A stretch of DNA of 64,000 nucleotides from NCBI GenBank assembly GCA_945643635.1, contig CALZFC010000019.1:301001-365000 (forward strand). The letters run 5' to 3'. The notes beneath the pieces are model-generated. The model saw nothing but the letters and a program-made list of their open reading frames with translations. It did no database searches and was not told the origin of the DNA. Within the stretch, counting starts at the first letter, position 1; every line of letters begins with the position of its first letter. Made by a program: the position numbers and the translations under genes. Below, piece by piece: positions 11,364-29,236 of this stretch. Origin of the DNA: Allodiplogaster sudhausi. Its lineage: Eukaryota; Nematoda; Chromadorea; Rhabditida; Diplogasteridae.

Positions 11364-12650
11364 AGTTTCGTCTCGGCTGTGAGTTGATCGTCCTGCTCTT
11401 GGTCATAATCCAGATGATCTTCGACTCCCTGGAACTCCGTCGAATCGGCCGAGTCAAATGGCTGTCCATCTATGTATCATCATGAATACACTCAATTCAC
11501 TGTCACTCCTTCTGTCCCTTCAGAAAGCCTTCCCTGCCAAGTTGTCGTACAAGTTGTCCTTCGTGTTCGTGCTCTCCCTGGTGCCCACTCGTCTTCTCTG
11601 TAATTTGACAGAGCAGATGCTCGTGGCAGACAACGTCCTCTCCACTCTCTCCGTTCTCCTCACCACCGTCCACTTTCTCTTCTATTGCCGGTCCCATCTT
11701 TGCTCTGTAATCTCGCTTGGCTAACAAAACAACATTCAGAGCAATCAAATTCGTTGGTCCCTTTGTCTTGATGGTCTACACGATTGTAGCCACGGATATT
11801 CTCCGATTTCTGTTAATCTACTCAATATTTCTTGTGGGATTTTCTCAGTGTTGGTGCTAACAGTTTTCACTTTATTTTCTTCTATATCTTAAAATCTCTG
11901 TCACTTATATACGCATTGCCACGCCCTCTCCAGCCTTCTACGTTATCTTCACTTCGTGCGAGAGAAAAGCCCGCACCGAGAGTGATTCTCTCTTCGAGAA
12001 CATCATGCAGACCCCCATCGACGCCCTCCTCCGCACCTTTATCATGACTATCGGGGAGTTCATGAATCTCTACAGACAACTGCAATCCTGTCCTGTCCAA
12101 CTCATACAGGCCATTGGCAAGGTTCGCCACCTGTTCAGGATCCACTCCTTCCCCCTAAATCGCAGGCTCTCTTTCTCATCTTCGAGCTCTGCGTGTCCAT
12201 TCTTCAGTTCAATCTGTTGATCGCTATGATGACTAGGACATACGAAGCCATCTTCTTCACTCGCAAGGAGTGGAAGAGACAGGTCAACCGTCCACTCTCT
12301 CTCTCTTCTCTCTCTCTATCTTCTCTCTCTCTCTCTTCTCTCTCTCTGTTCTCTTATTGAAGTGGGCCCAAGTGATTCTGATGCTGGAGTTGTCGGTGAG
12401 TCCAAGAGAGCGCAGGGCGCATCTTTTGTCATACTCAAGACCGACCGGAACGAATAAGAAAGCGCGTAGTTTTGTCGTCAGCAAGAAGATGCAGGTGGTT
12501 CAGTTCTCAATCGCGTCTTTCTCTTTACTCCACAATGTTGACTTCCAGGGTGAACAGCTGGAGGAGCGAGATCGAGAGAGGAAGACCTTACAACTTCAAG
12601 AAGAAAAACGAATTCTCGCAAGGAAGAAGCGACTGGTGCTTTGTTTATAG
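8757..12650 (+). CDS. osm-9: TRPV cation channel, OSM-9/Inactive type
   Basis: Six-transmembrane TRPV channel subunit. Exon 1 (8757-8795) encodes MGNLNSAEDNAPK; the next carries YRLVDLHGGGELIPWM. Ankyrin repeats follow: GVCLMHGTELHNRLV (near 9650), SPLHQAIVNQDVRMVAIL (9802-9889), FPLSFAACMNHPDCLRLL (10120-10180), GNTVLHMCVIHGK (10240-10295) and LTPLTLAAKLAKKQ (10488-10589). S1 is FVLFCFYYIFFVLAY, S2 LIVLLLVIIQMIF, S3-S4 at 11522-11690, S5 FLLIYSIFLVGFS. The pore helix and filter contain RTFIMTIGEF, and S6 is ILQFNLLIAMMTRTYEAIF, followed by WAQVILMLELS. The stop is TAG at 12648-12650 after a short Lys/Arg/Glu-rich tail. The residues match the OSM-9/Inactive branch better than the OCR/Nanchung branch as I know them. 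Family role: ciliated sensory neurons, osmo-, mechano- and chemosensation, usually as heteromers with OCR-type subunits. Two or three exon joins in the N-terminus and S1-S2 loop remain unresolved. Confidence 0.85.
10305..10470 (+). repeat. G-rich 28-bp minisatellite in a TRPV intron
   Basis: About six copies of a 27-29 bp unit, starting GATAAGAAAGGG and ending GGCAGGCT, fill the intron between exons ending at 10297 and starting at 10488. Copies differ mainly in the length of the G run. Each unit holds several G tracts, so the array could form G-quadruplexes on the plus strand. Confidence 0.92.
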
Positions 12651-13038
12651 CAACCACACGTACAACTAGAGTTATAACGAAAGGAACACGAGACAGCTAG
12701 CGTGCAATATCTTTAATACAGCCAAAAATGGTGTATTTAGGATGAAGTATGGGAGAAAATCGCGAGGAATTGAGGAGGTTGAACTACGGGAGGCAACGCT
12801 GAGCAGCCACGCAAGGACTGCCGCCACTCTGCTGATTCTACGGAAGCGGACGATGTTTCCATTTCACTAATTAATTCGTACTCTTAACTCTGATAAAAAA
12901 AATCTACCTTCTGCTGCAACTACAGGGACGCTATATGGAACATTAATATTAGCGAGAGCGAGCTAATGCAAGATCTTCAAACGTACTGTGTGGGTGAATA
13001 TGAGCGAGAAAGTGAGATAGAAAATGAAGGGAGAGCGA

Positions 13039-13100
<62 letters not shown>

Positions 13101-13484
13101 AGAGAGATGAGCGGCAGATTGACAACAGTAAAGGCATGAGAACTAATCTCTCTAGAAGAAGGAAGTACAATAAGAACGAGAATTAAAATTTACCATTAAA
13201 ATTAAATCGAACAAGATATGGAAAAGCAAAAATCTAGTTAGAAAAATTTCGCGCCATCTTGCATGTGCAGACCATTAATTAGCATTGCTACAACTTGGTT
13301 TACATTTTTAGTGTGGTTGAGTACCCTGGATAAATCAGTCAAGCATTGTGCCAAAGAGACGATTTCTTGGTCGTATTTTCGTTTTCGCAGGAACTGATTG
13401 ATGAATTTTGAGATTTACTTTCTGTTTGTCGCAATTTTTGTACATTTAGGGAGAAGCGACCGAACTCCTTTTTTTTTCGAAATC
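12651..13484. other. intergenic, TRPV to DHX8, with GA tract
   Basis: No gene is seen. A (GA)n tract lies at about 13030-13107. The rest is AT-rich unique DNA. The last 100 bases before 13485 form the probable 5' UTR/promoter of the helicase gene, without a recognisable TATA box. Confidence 0.6.
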
Positions 13485-20201
<6,717 letters not shown>

Positions 20202-20778
20202 TCTGCGGTTCATTGTTGCTTCCATTGTTAATGTTGTTTTGTCAGATTCCTCCGATGTGTACTATACTCACTCACATTTGTGTACGTAATACCTGTGTTT
20301 TGATTGGATTTCGAAGTTATTATTTATGTTCCTGACGGCAGAAGTCGTTAATCCACTTAAGCGAGGTAATAAACAGATGGTAACACCTTTTCAACCTTCG
20401 TGGGAAGAGCTGTTGCAGTGGACTGGGTCAGTGTACTGAACGAGCGAATGACACTGGCGAATACCGTAGTCGGTTAAAGCCGCGTTGCGAATTACTTGAC
20501 CGCGACGCGATTGGCTGTTTATAAAAAGAATTCGAGGAATATGCGGTTTTATTGTTTCTGATCTTTTCGCGTGGTAGTTTTGCTTCGTTAGTTGAAGATA
20601 TCGTAAACTGCTTGTGCTCTTCGCGAGGCTAATGTCTTTGAAATAGCTAAGGCTGGGTTGTTTGCACTGTGACTTCTTCAACGAACTTTGCGTAAATGGT
20701 ACGCGTTATAACTTTCATAAGGCTGTCTTCTTGAAGGCTCCGTTCAATGAGCCTGTGACAGAAGAAGGTGGCATTAGC
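20202..20778. other. intergenic, DHX8 to WDR20
   Basis: No separate gene is seen. Bases 20662-20778 are open in frame with the WDR20 gene but lack an ATG, so they may be its 5' UTR or a spliced upstream coding exon. Confidence 0.55.
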
Positions 20779-23700
20779 ATGCGGAATGATTTCACTCTGC
20801 GAACAACTCCGTTTGTCAAACTTGTCAGTCGTTTGTTGCATTTCCAGCTTTCAATTCTGTTAATTTTCATTGTTTCGCAGTTGGTGAAGTGCTTCTCTGC
20901 AGGAAGGATGATGCAGAGTCATTTGATCGGAAGCTCCGCGTTGCCTCCACCACATTCTGATCCTCTCGGTTTCTCTCCTTGTTATGCTTTTAGCAAAAAG
21001 ACTTTCCCGAGATGATCTATACAACTCGTTTTCCTAGTATTTGCTTCCTATGTAAACATTTCTAGGATTATATCTGAGATGGAAATACAACCCAATTTCT
21101 AGGAAGTGGCGGTGTGCTGGGCGGACCTTCCTCTTCCTCTGCGCCGCTCGGCCCTCATCCACTTTCTTCCGTTGCGGGCGTTGCTGCTTCTGCTGGTCTT
21201 CCTAAGGACGAGATCCGAAATCATTTCGCTACTCGTGAGGGAACCTATCGACTCATGACGCTTGCTGAGTATTCGCGGCCAAATAGAGTCCCACTTAATC
21301 ATGTTGGAGCCTTCTGCATCGAATATCCACAACCAAGTGTCCCTTATTTGGTCATGCCTGTGATTCATTCGAGTTTAATCCTTCAAAAATGTGTGTTGGC
21401 AGGCGGGGAACACTGTTTCCTGTGCCCCGGTGCGCGTCTCTTTCCTTTCTGTCGGCGCTGGTCGATGTTCTTCTGTTTCGTCTTCAAGGATAGCCCCTCC
21501 CTCCCTCATTAACGGAAGCTTGGTTTGTATCACGGATTCTATTTATTATGTTGTGCTGTTCCATTACCTTTGAGAGAAGGAAACCTCGTTTTATTCACGA
21601 TCGTGTACGAACGAAGTTTTTCTTCATAGAATTAAATGCCTTGTTGAAGTATAATCGTAGTGAAAACCTTGCCCAAAGAAGATATTCTTGGCTAATTAAT
21701 CTATGTGGTAGTTGATTATCCATTTAATTTTCTCTCTCTCTCGGTTTTCATCTACATAAAATTAACGAAAAAATTAAAGTCTTCCTTGGCGCATAAAAAT
21801 TTTTTGCAGGAAGGCGACGAGGACCCGTTACGGGATGCAGAAAATGTCCCAGATAGAATTTGTTTCAACGTTGGCCGTGAGCTCTATGTTTACCTATACA
21901 AGTTGGTTTCCTTGTCCTTTATTCCTCTTCGTGAACAACTCCTTAATGATTTCTGCTGCAGAGGCACTACTTCCGCTGCTGATTTAACCAAGCCGATTGA
22001 TAAACGGGTGTACAAAGGGACATTTCCAACTTGCCATCACTTCAATCAGGAGACTGCCACTCCAACTTCTTGCAGGTTTCTTCCCAAAGTCATGTGCTCT
22101 TTTAGGCATGATTTGAAGTGTGATGTTGATCCTTCACTCAGTTCTTCTTATTCAGTTTACTGATTGGCTTCTCCGCAGGGCAAGTTCAGTTGATTGACCC
22201 GTTCCAGAAAGATTATCAGGTTAGCTTGTTTTTGTTGGTGTTGCTTCGCGGTTATTTTCCTTTTTTCACTTAAGTGTTTTCTTTGTTTAGCTAAGTCGTT
22301 TATACAATGAAGAGCGCCTAATTGAGAAATCTGCAGTCACATGTCTTCGATGGGTTCCAGGTTTTTCTTTTTATTTCAACATAATTCTGAGAATGTTTTC
22401 TCCCGATTTCCTTTGATGAAAGGACTCCACTTGCAGGTCAGCCCCAGCACTTTCTGGTGTCGCACTCGTCTGGCTCGATGTATCTCTACTACGAGGAGTT
22501 GCAGTGCTCTCCCACTCCTCCCACTTATCAGCTGTTCAAACAGGTACTTATCATCCTTAACCTTTCTTCTCTGATATGAACAGAAAAATGTCAGGGAGAC
22601 AAGTACGCAGTCTTCACATGCAAGGCGAAGACCACTCGCAACCCGGTGTATCGCTGGCAGATCGGCACTGGTGCCATTCAACAATTTGCATTCTCGCCCG
22701 TTGACAACAGTCTTCTTGCCACCGTCGGCCATGTAAGTCTTTTAATCTTTCTATTCGTAAAGTGCTGTTGTTCTTCTAATCTTATGTCTTTGTTTCATTG
22801 TTTTTTATTACAAATGACAAGGCCATTATATTAAATTTCATTTCGATTGATCCTTTAATATTGAAGGATGGTTACTTGCGCATCTTCAACTTCGACACGA
22901 TGGAGTTGTTGAGTTTCATGCTGTCGTACTTCGGCGGTCTTCTGTGCGTTGCCTGGTCTCCAGACGGAAGACTCCTTGCAACGGGCGGAGAGGATGATCT
23001 CTTAACAGTCTATTCATTCGCAGAGAGAAGAGTTGTCTGTCGGGGACTTGGTCACAAGAGCTGGATCTCTCAGGTATTAACTTGACTGCCTGTTTAGATA
23101 TCTTCCATTATCTAACTACATAATGTGATGGAGTCTGTTTTGGAGGTGGCCTTCGACCCCTTCATGTGCAGTCTGGACAATGAGACGGCGTCCACTTCAA
23201 ATGAAGGCTGCCAGCCTGGAGTGTCAGATGACGAGGGCGGCCCTCCCCCGCCTTCTGCTTCTTCCAGTCGGGTTCGATTGAAGGTCAGGGAAGGAGCGAA
23301 TTCGTGCTTCAGTTTTGTTGCTATATATATATCGTTTAACTACAGTATATATTTGATCAGGGAACCATCAGATGGTACGTGTGCGAGTTTCCGCAATATT
23401 ATGAGAATGAATTGATGTATTGTAGCCACGCGCCCAATCGTCGAGTGTTTATGGCGCAGGAACGAATGGAAGCACAATTCTGTCAACAACCAGCCATTCT
23501 GTTGGAGGTATTGCCACGTTCTCTCATTGCATTACTTGAGTTCTCTCTTGAAGTGAGTTATCGCCTTGGAAGTGTTGGCCACGACACGCAACTCTGCCTG
23601 TGGGACATCACGGACGATGTCATCAAGGTCGGCCTTTTGTTCTTGTCATGGTCATTCTCGATTGGACTCATAGTCTTTGCAGCAGCCTCTGCCAAGTCAA

Positions 23701-25016
23701 CGACATCGCAATTCAACTCTTCTCTCTCCGCTTAGCGAACTGCAGGTCTGATTTCGTTGATGGAAAGAAAGTTATTTAGGGAGGAATTACTTTTCGCACT
23801 ATTAAAATTTTTCCATGATCAGACAATATGAGGGAGGGGGGTTCTTACAAGACGCATCGGTTAAATTTGTAGATATCTTCGCGAGGGGAGCCGTCGGCAT
23901 CAGTGTCTCCAGCATCTCAGACAACCCCATCAAGTACAGGAGCTGGAGGGGTCGGGAATCCCCCTTCTGGCAGCCAGAAGGAGTCCAAGAAAAAGAATCG
24001 AATTCAACGGAGGGGATTCACTTTTGCTGCCAAGTTTGGAGGAGGAAACAGCAACAATGACAGGTCATTCTTCGTTCTTCAGAATAGATAAACACTGAAG
24101 GCATAAGTTCATGGAAAGAAAGGGTGGTCCGAGGGTCCCACAAAAGTGGGTGGAGAATCGCGTGGGTAGTCGGATCTGCACCTGCTTTTTCCCTGCATGA
24201 GTTTATCATTGACAGAGAATTTAATAGTATGATATTGTGTGTGTATTCCTTTTTAGACCTTTTTTTGTTTTATGGGTTTTCTTTATATTAGCATAAAATA
24301 TTGTAAAAAGGACGATTTATATTATGTATGATTATGTTGCCATTGCTCTTATGTTAGAATGTGGATAGATCTATCATCTCAAATGCCAACTCACCTGCTC
24401 TCTCCCGACCTGTAGTTTAAATTTTACTAACTTTCAATGATCAAGTCGGTAAATAGCAATATACACCCATACACCCAGTATACACCCATGGGTCTATACT
24501 GCTATATTTTGGTGTAAGTGTGTGTATGGGTGTATATTGCTATTTGTCGATCAAGTCCTTAGCCTTTGCGATTATCAATGTATCTGAAAGGTAATTCCCA
24601 ATAGAACCGCAGTGAGCATTGAAAATGATCAAAAGAATGTGTGTTCTGTTACAGACGGCAACAACAACCATCGTCCGTAGCGGGGGAATCGCCGGAGGTC
24701 GTGTCGTTCTCTCCGTCGGGCGGAGTTTCTCCCTCTCCTGGAGATGACTCTCGTCTCCTTGGCACAAGGTATCCTCTTGAGAAGTCCTCATGGCTTGGCT
24801 ACCCTTTCTCTTCCCAGATTCTGCCCACGAATGCACGAGTTGCCTCTGATCGAGCCGTTAATCTGCAAGAAGATTGCTCACGAGAGACTAACAGTTCTCG
24901 AGTTCCGCCGGGACTGCTTCGTCACTGCCTGCCAAGAGGGATTCATTTGCACGTGGGCTAGGCCCTCCAAGGTATTCTGTTTAGTCACCATTAAAAATAA
25001 CATGCCTATTTGCTGA
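20779..25016 (+). CDS. wdr-20: WD-repeat protein WDR20 (USP12/USP46 cofactor)
   Basis: Conserved blocks in order: the signature EGTYRLMTLAEYSRPNRV (21236-21292), RICFNVGRELYVYLYK (21855-21900), DLTKPIDKRVYKGTFPTC, LIGFSAGQVQLIDPFQKDYQ (22158-22220), SAVTCLRWVPG, FLVSHSSGSMYLYYEEL, FSPVDNSLLATVGHDGYLRI, VAWSPDGRLLATGGEDDL, CRGLGHKSWISQVAFDPF, SVGHDTQLCLWDI (23568-23607) and the terminal PLIEPLICKKIAHERLTVL plus FVTACQEGFICTWARPSK. The WDR20/DMWD family forms a beta-propeller that binds and activates the deubiquitinases USP12 and USP46. The first in-frame ATG is 20779. The N-terminal extension, rich in Gly, Ser and Pro, is longer than in vertebrates and may start elsewhere. If the last donor at 24971 is used, splicing to 25070 or 25090 puts TAA directly after PSK; if not, the frame stops at 25016. 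An intron (24063 to about 24651) holds a MITE. Confidence 0.9.
24448..24548. mobile_element. 101-bp MITE with terminal inverted repeats and 9-bp target duplication
   Basis: Terminal inverted repeats of about 27 bp (25 matches) share the core AATAGCAATATACACCCATA, at 24452-24471 and inverted at 24525-24544. The direct repeat GATCAAGTC flanks the element at 24439-24447 and 24549-24557, as expected for a target-site duplication. A second near-perfect palindrome lies in the centre (24478-24501, around CCCATGGG). There is no coding capacity. A 9-bp duplication is typical of Mutator-like elements, and 8 bp of hAT; the class assignment is inference. Confidence 0.85.
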
Positions 25017-26182
25017 GTTGGTTTTTTAAAAATCTTATTTACTTATTCCAATTGTCTTGCTGCCGAAAGTAATTTTAACATCACTACAGTAATTTTTTGA
25101 GCGGCAATGAAATGAACCTTAGCTAAATTGAAGGCGATAGTTGAGTATGCACTTGTGTTGAGGGTGCTCCTTCGATGGTACGCCGCGAGGCTGGCTGTGG
25201 GAGTGTCGGTCACTCTCCGCATGACTCTATTCCTCACACCACAACTCTTCCTCATTACTGGTCTAGCTAGCTATTCCCTTCTCCTTCTCTCCTTCCACTC
25301 TCATCATGGGTCATTTCATTGCGTTGTCTTCCTTTCCCTCGTCTCTGTTTTGATATGAAATCGTTGTCGTTTAATGAGCGGGTTTCTTGATTGAGCAATA
25401 CACTTTAGGCAGCTCCCTTCTTGCTATTTGTGAACATGCACGAGAGAAAATTACATTCGGTTTTCCATCCTTATTATTTTACTACGCAACTTAAAGAGAC
25501 TGCAGAGTTTATGTTGTCGATGGCTGCTCTCATTAAGATAGAGAAATTATGTACATTCATTTATGTTATCATATTTGTAATTTGTTCCGTTTAATACTTG
25601 TATACTACAGTTGTTTAATTGTGGGTTTAGGAAGATAGAGTAATTACTGAGTGTTAACACCAGTGACTAAATAGAAGCTTGGAACAATGTTTAAGAGGCA
25701 CCCATAGTTGAGCTTCCATGTATCGGGTCATACGGTAGCGCGTCTAGCTCTTTCCATTTCCTTCCAGTCTTATCCAAGATGGATCTACTTCATCCTACTG
25801 ACTCCACTGTTGACCATAGTCCACTCATCATCAACAGATTCTCCTAGCGTAGTCAATTCACTTTTTCTTCACGCGTCCTCGAATTCACTTCCCCCTGAAC
25901 TTTCCTCCCTCTCCGCGTTTTCCGTGTTAGGTATCCGTTCATAAAATATAAGCAATGTGTGCTCTCCATTCAACTCTAACGCCTTACTTTCGAAATCGTT
26001 CTCTTTTTAAGATCATTTCATTTGTGATTCTCTATGTCAATTGTGTATAAAGGGAGATGACTTATGCAATTTTTCTATTATAATGCTCTTTTTCGTCGTA
26101 TCGAATTCCTGATACCGGTCAGTTGTTGGCAGTCTTGCAAGGTTGGAAACTAGATTGTGAGAAGTAGTTGACTCTTGTGGAG
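25017..26182. other. intergenic, WDR20 to SAE1
   Basis: About 1.15 kb. It holds the WDR20 3' UTR and possibly its last short exon (TAA at 25070 or 25090). No supported gene, repeat array or RNA was seen. Confidence 0.6.
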
Positions 26183-27878
26183 ATGGCGAATGAAGTGGAG
26201 ATGAGAGAGGAGGGGGCGAGGAGATCTCCGCGGCTGAAACCGAAGTCTACGACAGGCAGATTCGACTCTGGGGCATTGAAGCACAGAACACGTTAGTCGT
26301 TCTCGTAGCGGAAAGGAGTTTGGAGATTTGATTGCAGACTTCGCCATTCTCGTGTCCGCGTTGTCGGTCTCCGTGGTCTTGGCGCTGAGGTTTGTCTTCT
26401 CTTCTTTCTGGGATACTCTGAGTCTTTTTGAAGGTGGTGAAGAATCTGATGTTGTGTGGACTGAAAGAGCTGCAGCTGGTGGACAGCGACCCCGTCACTG
26501 CTGACGACTGTTTCTCTAGCTTCTTCTTGTCCCAAAAGGATATTGGAAAGGCGGTTCGTTTCTTATTCCTTTTTATTGGTAACTACAACGTTAACAATTT
26601 CCTTATGATTTCTCTACAGCGAGACTCTGCAACACTGCCTGGAGCGGCGGCTCTGAATCCACTCGTGCAGCTCAGCATTGGCCAGGTTTCTTCCACTTCA
26701 TAAGAGAAATTCTTACCTTGCTTTCTTGTGTCAGGAGTCGATTGAAGGATTGGATCTGGTCATCCTTTGTGACCAGCCGTATGAGAAGGTTGAGAAGACC
26801 AACATCGAGTCAGTCATTTCTTGTCCGGCAAAAGACAAAAGAAAAAGAGAAGAAGTTGTGGTTGTTGAGATGCCGCTCACGGGGAATTCGCTTTATCTCG
26901 TCTTCCGTGTTTGGCTGGGTTGGCTATGCCTTCTTCGACTTCAACAAACACTTCTTCCTTTTGTCAGTTGAACCCCTTCCTATTTAACCTGTTCATGGAT
27001 GCCGGGTGATCTAGTGTATTTCTTGCAGGAAGAAGGAGAAGCCTGCTCCTTTGGTTGGCATTGATGGAGGAGCAGATGTTGTCGTGGATGAGAAGAATAT
27101 CACGACTATCGAAGAGGAGCAATTCGAGAAAAAGGTTTATTCCATTGCTATTTGCTAGAATTTATTGTCGCATTAGTTGTGTTTCTCTTCGTTGAACTTT
27201 CAAACATTTTGCTTGTATTTCTGTATTTTGTGTTCTTTAGTAATTCTCAGTAGAACGGTTAAGGCGCTGGTTTACCCGTCATTCTCCGAGACTCTCAACG
27301 TTGACTGGCAGTCGAAGAAGCTGATCCGAAAAGCTCGTCTTCTTCTGCCTGCGAGTTACTTCCCAATTCGTGGTTCGTCCAGTTATTCATCTGCTCTTTC
27401 TGTTATTGATAATTCTTTTAACCATTTCTTCTGTTCCAGCGATGCTTCGATTGGAGGAGAAGGATGAACTGAAAGGAGAAGAAGAAGCGGATGTCGCCTC
27501 CCTCTCTGACGCCTACAAGAAGGAACTTGAAGCCTGCAACCAAAGCGACCAACCCGAATCCATTTACTCCAAGAAACTCGATTAGTTCGTTGCTTTCATA
27601 TTTTGTCGTGGTTGCTTTTTATGTTATGCTTTTTGGTGCATTTGATGATTAATTGCACTGTATTTAGCTTCTTCGGCCCCCAGCTGAGCCCGTCTGCCGC
27701 CGTGGTTGGTGGATTCATCGGCCAGGAGGCCATCAAGGCAAGTTCTCTCCATTCTCATTCCTCCAACTCGATGATCCTCTTGAAGGCATTGACCGAGGGC
27801 AAGTCCCCTCTCCGCAATCTCTTCCTCTACTCCGCTCTCGACTCCACCGCTCACATCTGCAATTTCCCTCCCAAATGA
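26183..27878 (+). CDS. aos-1: SUMO-activating enzyme subunit 1 (AOS1/SAE1); apparent frame break near the start
   Basis: Non-catalytic half of the SUMO E1, which pairs with UBA2 to adenylate SUMO in the nucleus. Conserved blocks: ETEVYDRQIRLWGIEAQN (26232-26284), the first-exon hallmark of SAE1; RVRVVGLRGLGAE; KNLMLCGLKELQLVDSDPV; LNPLVQLSIGQ; LVILCDQPYEKV; SSVFGWVGYAFFDF; VYPSFSETLNVDWQSKK; and SPSAAVVGGFIGQEAIKALTEG, with NFPPK and TGA at 27876-27878. The only nearby ATG (26183) is in a different frame from YDRQIRLWG. A run of five G at 26212-26216 would need six to join them, so a one-base deletion, an assembly error or a missed 5' exon is present. The last intron (27738-27785, 48 nt) appears to use a GC donor and is itself open in frame. 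Confidence 0.9.
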
Positions 27879-29236
27879 GGAATCTGACAGAGACGCCGTT
27901 GTTTATTGTTACTATTTATTGTTCGCCTGACGAGGTTACCCACTCCGCAAGATCCTCATCTTTTTTGCAAGAATTCTTTATACTGTCGTGTGATATAGGT
28001 CGAGCAATCTGTTATTTTTGACACATTATAAAACAGAATTGGAAAATGTTTGATGTTTTGAATCATATATGGAGGGCCTGTTGAAGGTGCCAATTTCAGG
28101 AGTGTGGTAATCATCCCGTCGCTTTGGCATCCTTACGTCTGTCGTCGGCGCTCTTTTGACGCTCCTCTCTCACTCACTCTCTCTCTCTCTCACTCTCTCT
28201 TTCTCTCTCTCCTCTCTCATCTTTCTCTCGTAGTCTTCCATGAGTCTGTGAAAGGATGCACTATTGTACACACTGAATAATGCGATATGTTCTAGATTGC
28301 CAGAAAAGGAGCGTGTTTACTCAGATGGCAAACAGGTTCAATTGATATGTTGGAAAGCAAAGCAATGATACAGATGCTAGTAGTGATTCTGCGTCAAAGG
28401 GGGGGGGGAGTTCTCCACGAGCTCCCCCTTATCCCCCTTTTTCCCCCCTCTGAAGTCACTTCCGTACTTGTATCGTCACTGCCGGCCGAAGCTGAGCATC
28501 CCTCCCCCATCCTCATCTTGTTATAAATACGGCATTTCGTCCGTTTAGAGACCAAGAATGCGACCTCTGCTGAGATATGCACACGAGTCACATGGATTGG
28601 TTGACCCATTGCTACGGGGCAAATTATCTCTCTTTCTCTCTCTCCCTCTCTCTCTCCCCACTTTTAGTGCCTATTTGGATCTCTTTCTTGCAACCTCTTC
28701 GTCTCCATTCACTCTCTCCAATTCTCTGCTTTCTCGCTCTATCTCTCTCTCTCAACTCTAGCATGCCCTGGAATGGATCATGCCAAGGCAACTCGCACAT
28801 CTTTGGTGTTTCTCTCTTGCCTCTCAATTATGGTGATTTACATAAGAGAAGAAGCACTGCTGAATTACGTGTTAAATGGGTGACTCACGAGTTAGCGAGT
28901 CTGGCAGTGCCCAGATCACTGCGCAACATTGTGCAATGTGAGGGTGGTTTGCTGGCATTCCACTCCTGTCTCTCTGCTTCGGTTCTTTCTTCTTTTTCTC
29001 CCTTTTCCTGATTCCGCGCAACTTAGAAATCTATGCAGTTATTGCCTTTGCCATCGTATAACTAACTGTTTCCTGAAATTACGAATGATACGAAACTGAT
29101 TCCAATGGTTCCCGCAGTGCGGAATCCATGGACATTCGATCGTCCATGACCCGAGTTTTGACTGAGAGTTGATTGTGTTGAGAAGAGTATCTGCGATGCT
29201 GAGTAACCGCCGTCGCTTCTGCGAGATCCCCTCTCC
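27879..29236. other. intergenic, SAE1 to F-box-like gene
   Basis: No gene is supported. CT tracts lie at 28160-28220 and 28625-28760, with a G run at 28399-28407. Unique sequence at 28230-28380 and 28780-28960 carries short frames on both strands, but nothing with splice support. Confidence 0.55.

Noticed and set aside
28558..29011. Frames starting MRPLLRYAHESHG and MHTSHMDWLTHCYG
   Set aside because: Both run straight into a CT tract within 25 codons; no downstream exon could be joined.
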